The notes below the pieces were generated by a model. It did no database searches. It worked only from the letters and a program-made list of their open reading frames with translations, and was not told the origin of the DNA. This document shows positions 62,491-64,000 of a stretch of 64,000 bases of DNA, piece by piece (the stretch's first letter is position 1; every line of letters begins with the position of its first letter). This stretch comes from Chryseobacterium indologenes (GTDB taxonomy: Bacteria > Bacteroidota > Bacteroidia > Flavobacteriales > Weeksellaceae): the NCBI RefSeq assembly GCF_018362995.1, contig NZ_CP074372.1, positions 3,038,001 through 3,102,000 of the forward strand, given 5' to 3'. The translations under genes and the position numbers were made by a program.

Positions 62491-62515
<25 letters not shown>
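61778..62515 (-). CDS. thiD: Hydroxymethylpyrimidine/phosphomethylpyrimidine kinase ThiD
   Basis: A 245-residue ribokinase-fold kinase. It starts with the GFDPSGGAGLLSDSKTF block (about 12-28), has VKIGIV and VWDPVL near the middle, and the KGGH and GSGCVLSSAITAELAKG anion-hole region near the C-terminus. It makes HMP-PP from HMP-P for ThiE. Its start lies 25 bases inside the gene before it, so translation is coupled. Confidence 0.93.

Positions 62516-64000
<1,485 letters not shown>

Overview
The window comes from an AT-rich Flavobacteriia-type Bacteroidetes chromosome, most likely Chryseobacterium or a close relative. Reasons: a flexirubin-type pigment cluster with a Flavobacterium-like tyrosine ammonia-lyase, several TonB/SusC-style outer-membrane receptors, a DksA-like protein without its zinc cysteines, Bacteroidetes promoters of the TAnnTTTG type, few Shine-Dalgarno sites, and PepSY-like, WG-repeat and CCDC81-HU proteins. 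Most of the window is ordinary chromosome; no tRNA, rRNA, CRISPR array, insertion sequence or phage gene was seen.

Layout. 1-6.5 kb: pigment genes (ketosynthase running off the left edge, ketoreductase, tyrosine ammonia-lyase, a halogenase-like flavoprotein and an aryl-CoA ligase). 6.6-8.3 kb: an M23 peptidase. 8.5-12.3 kb: a polymorphic-toxin locus with an 889-residue protein ending in a papain-like toxin domain, one intact Imm35/YrhB-type immunity gene and two decayed immunity copies. 12.5-19.4 kb: ileS, a DksA-like gene, lspA, a SanA/YdcF-like gene and trpS. 19.6-27 kb: a two-component system, PepSY-like proteins, an ECF sigma factor and metK. 26.5-29 kb: oxyR and katA, divergent. 29-38.5 kb: crotonase, dCMP deaminase, xerD, Nudix, haem-binding protein, lipoproteins, a 2-hydroxyacid dehydrogenase and a thioesterase. 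38.7-41 kb: a TonB receptor behind a TPP riboswitch. 42-47.5 kb: acnB and acnA. 47.6-58 kb: a LytS/LytTR pair and three outer-membrane beta-barrel receptors. 58.4-64 kb: the thiamine operon thiC-(thiE-like)-thiD-thiE-thiG-thiH-thiF, read leftwards and cut at the right edge in thiC.

How the parts connect. The thiamine operon and the TPP-riboswitch receptor 18 kb away probably form one thiamine make-or-import regulon. OxyR, with its redox cysteine pair intact, probably controls katA from the shared promoter region. The pigment genes form an aryl-starter pathway: the lyase makes p-coumarate, the ligase activates it, and the ketosynthase and reductase extend it.

The most unusual signals are (1) a compact RNA carrying the S-box (SAM-I) core directly at a predicted transcription start ahead of a TonB receptor, followed by a short Met/Cys-rich leader reading frame; (2) the papain-like toxin with its decaying immunity array and an AT-rich, apparently exchanged C-terminus; (3) a WxWxIP halogenase signature in the pigment cluster; (4) a 30-codon reading frame overlapping the acnB start; and (5) palindromic intergenic repeats and a 7-bp tandem repeat next to the trpS promoter.
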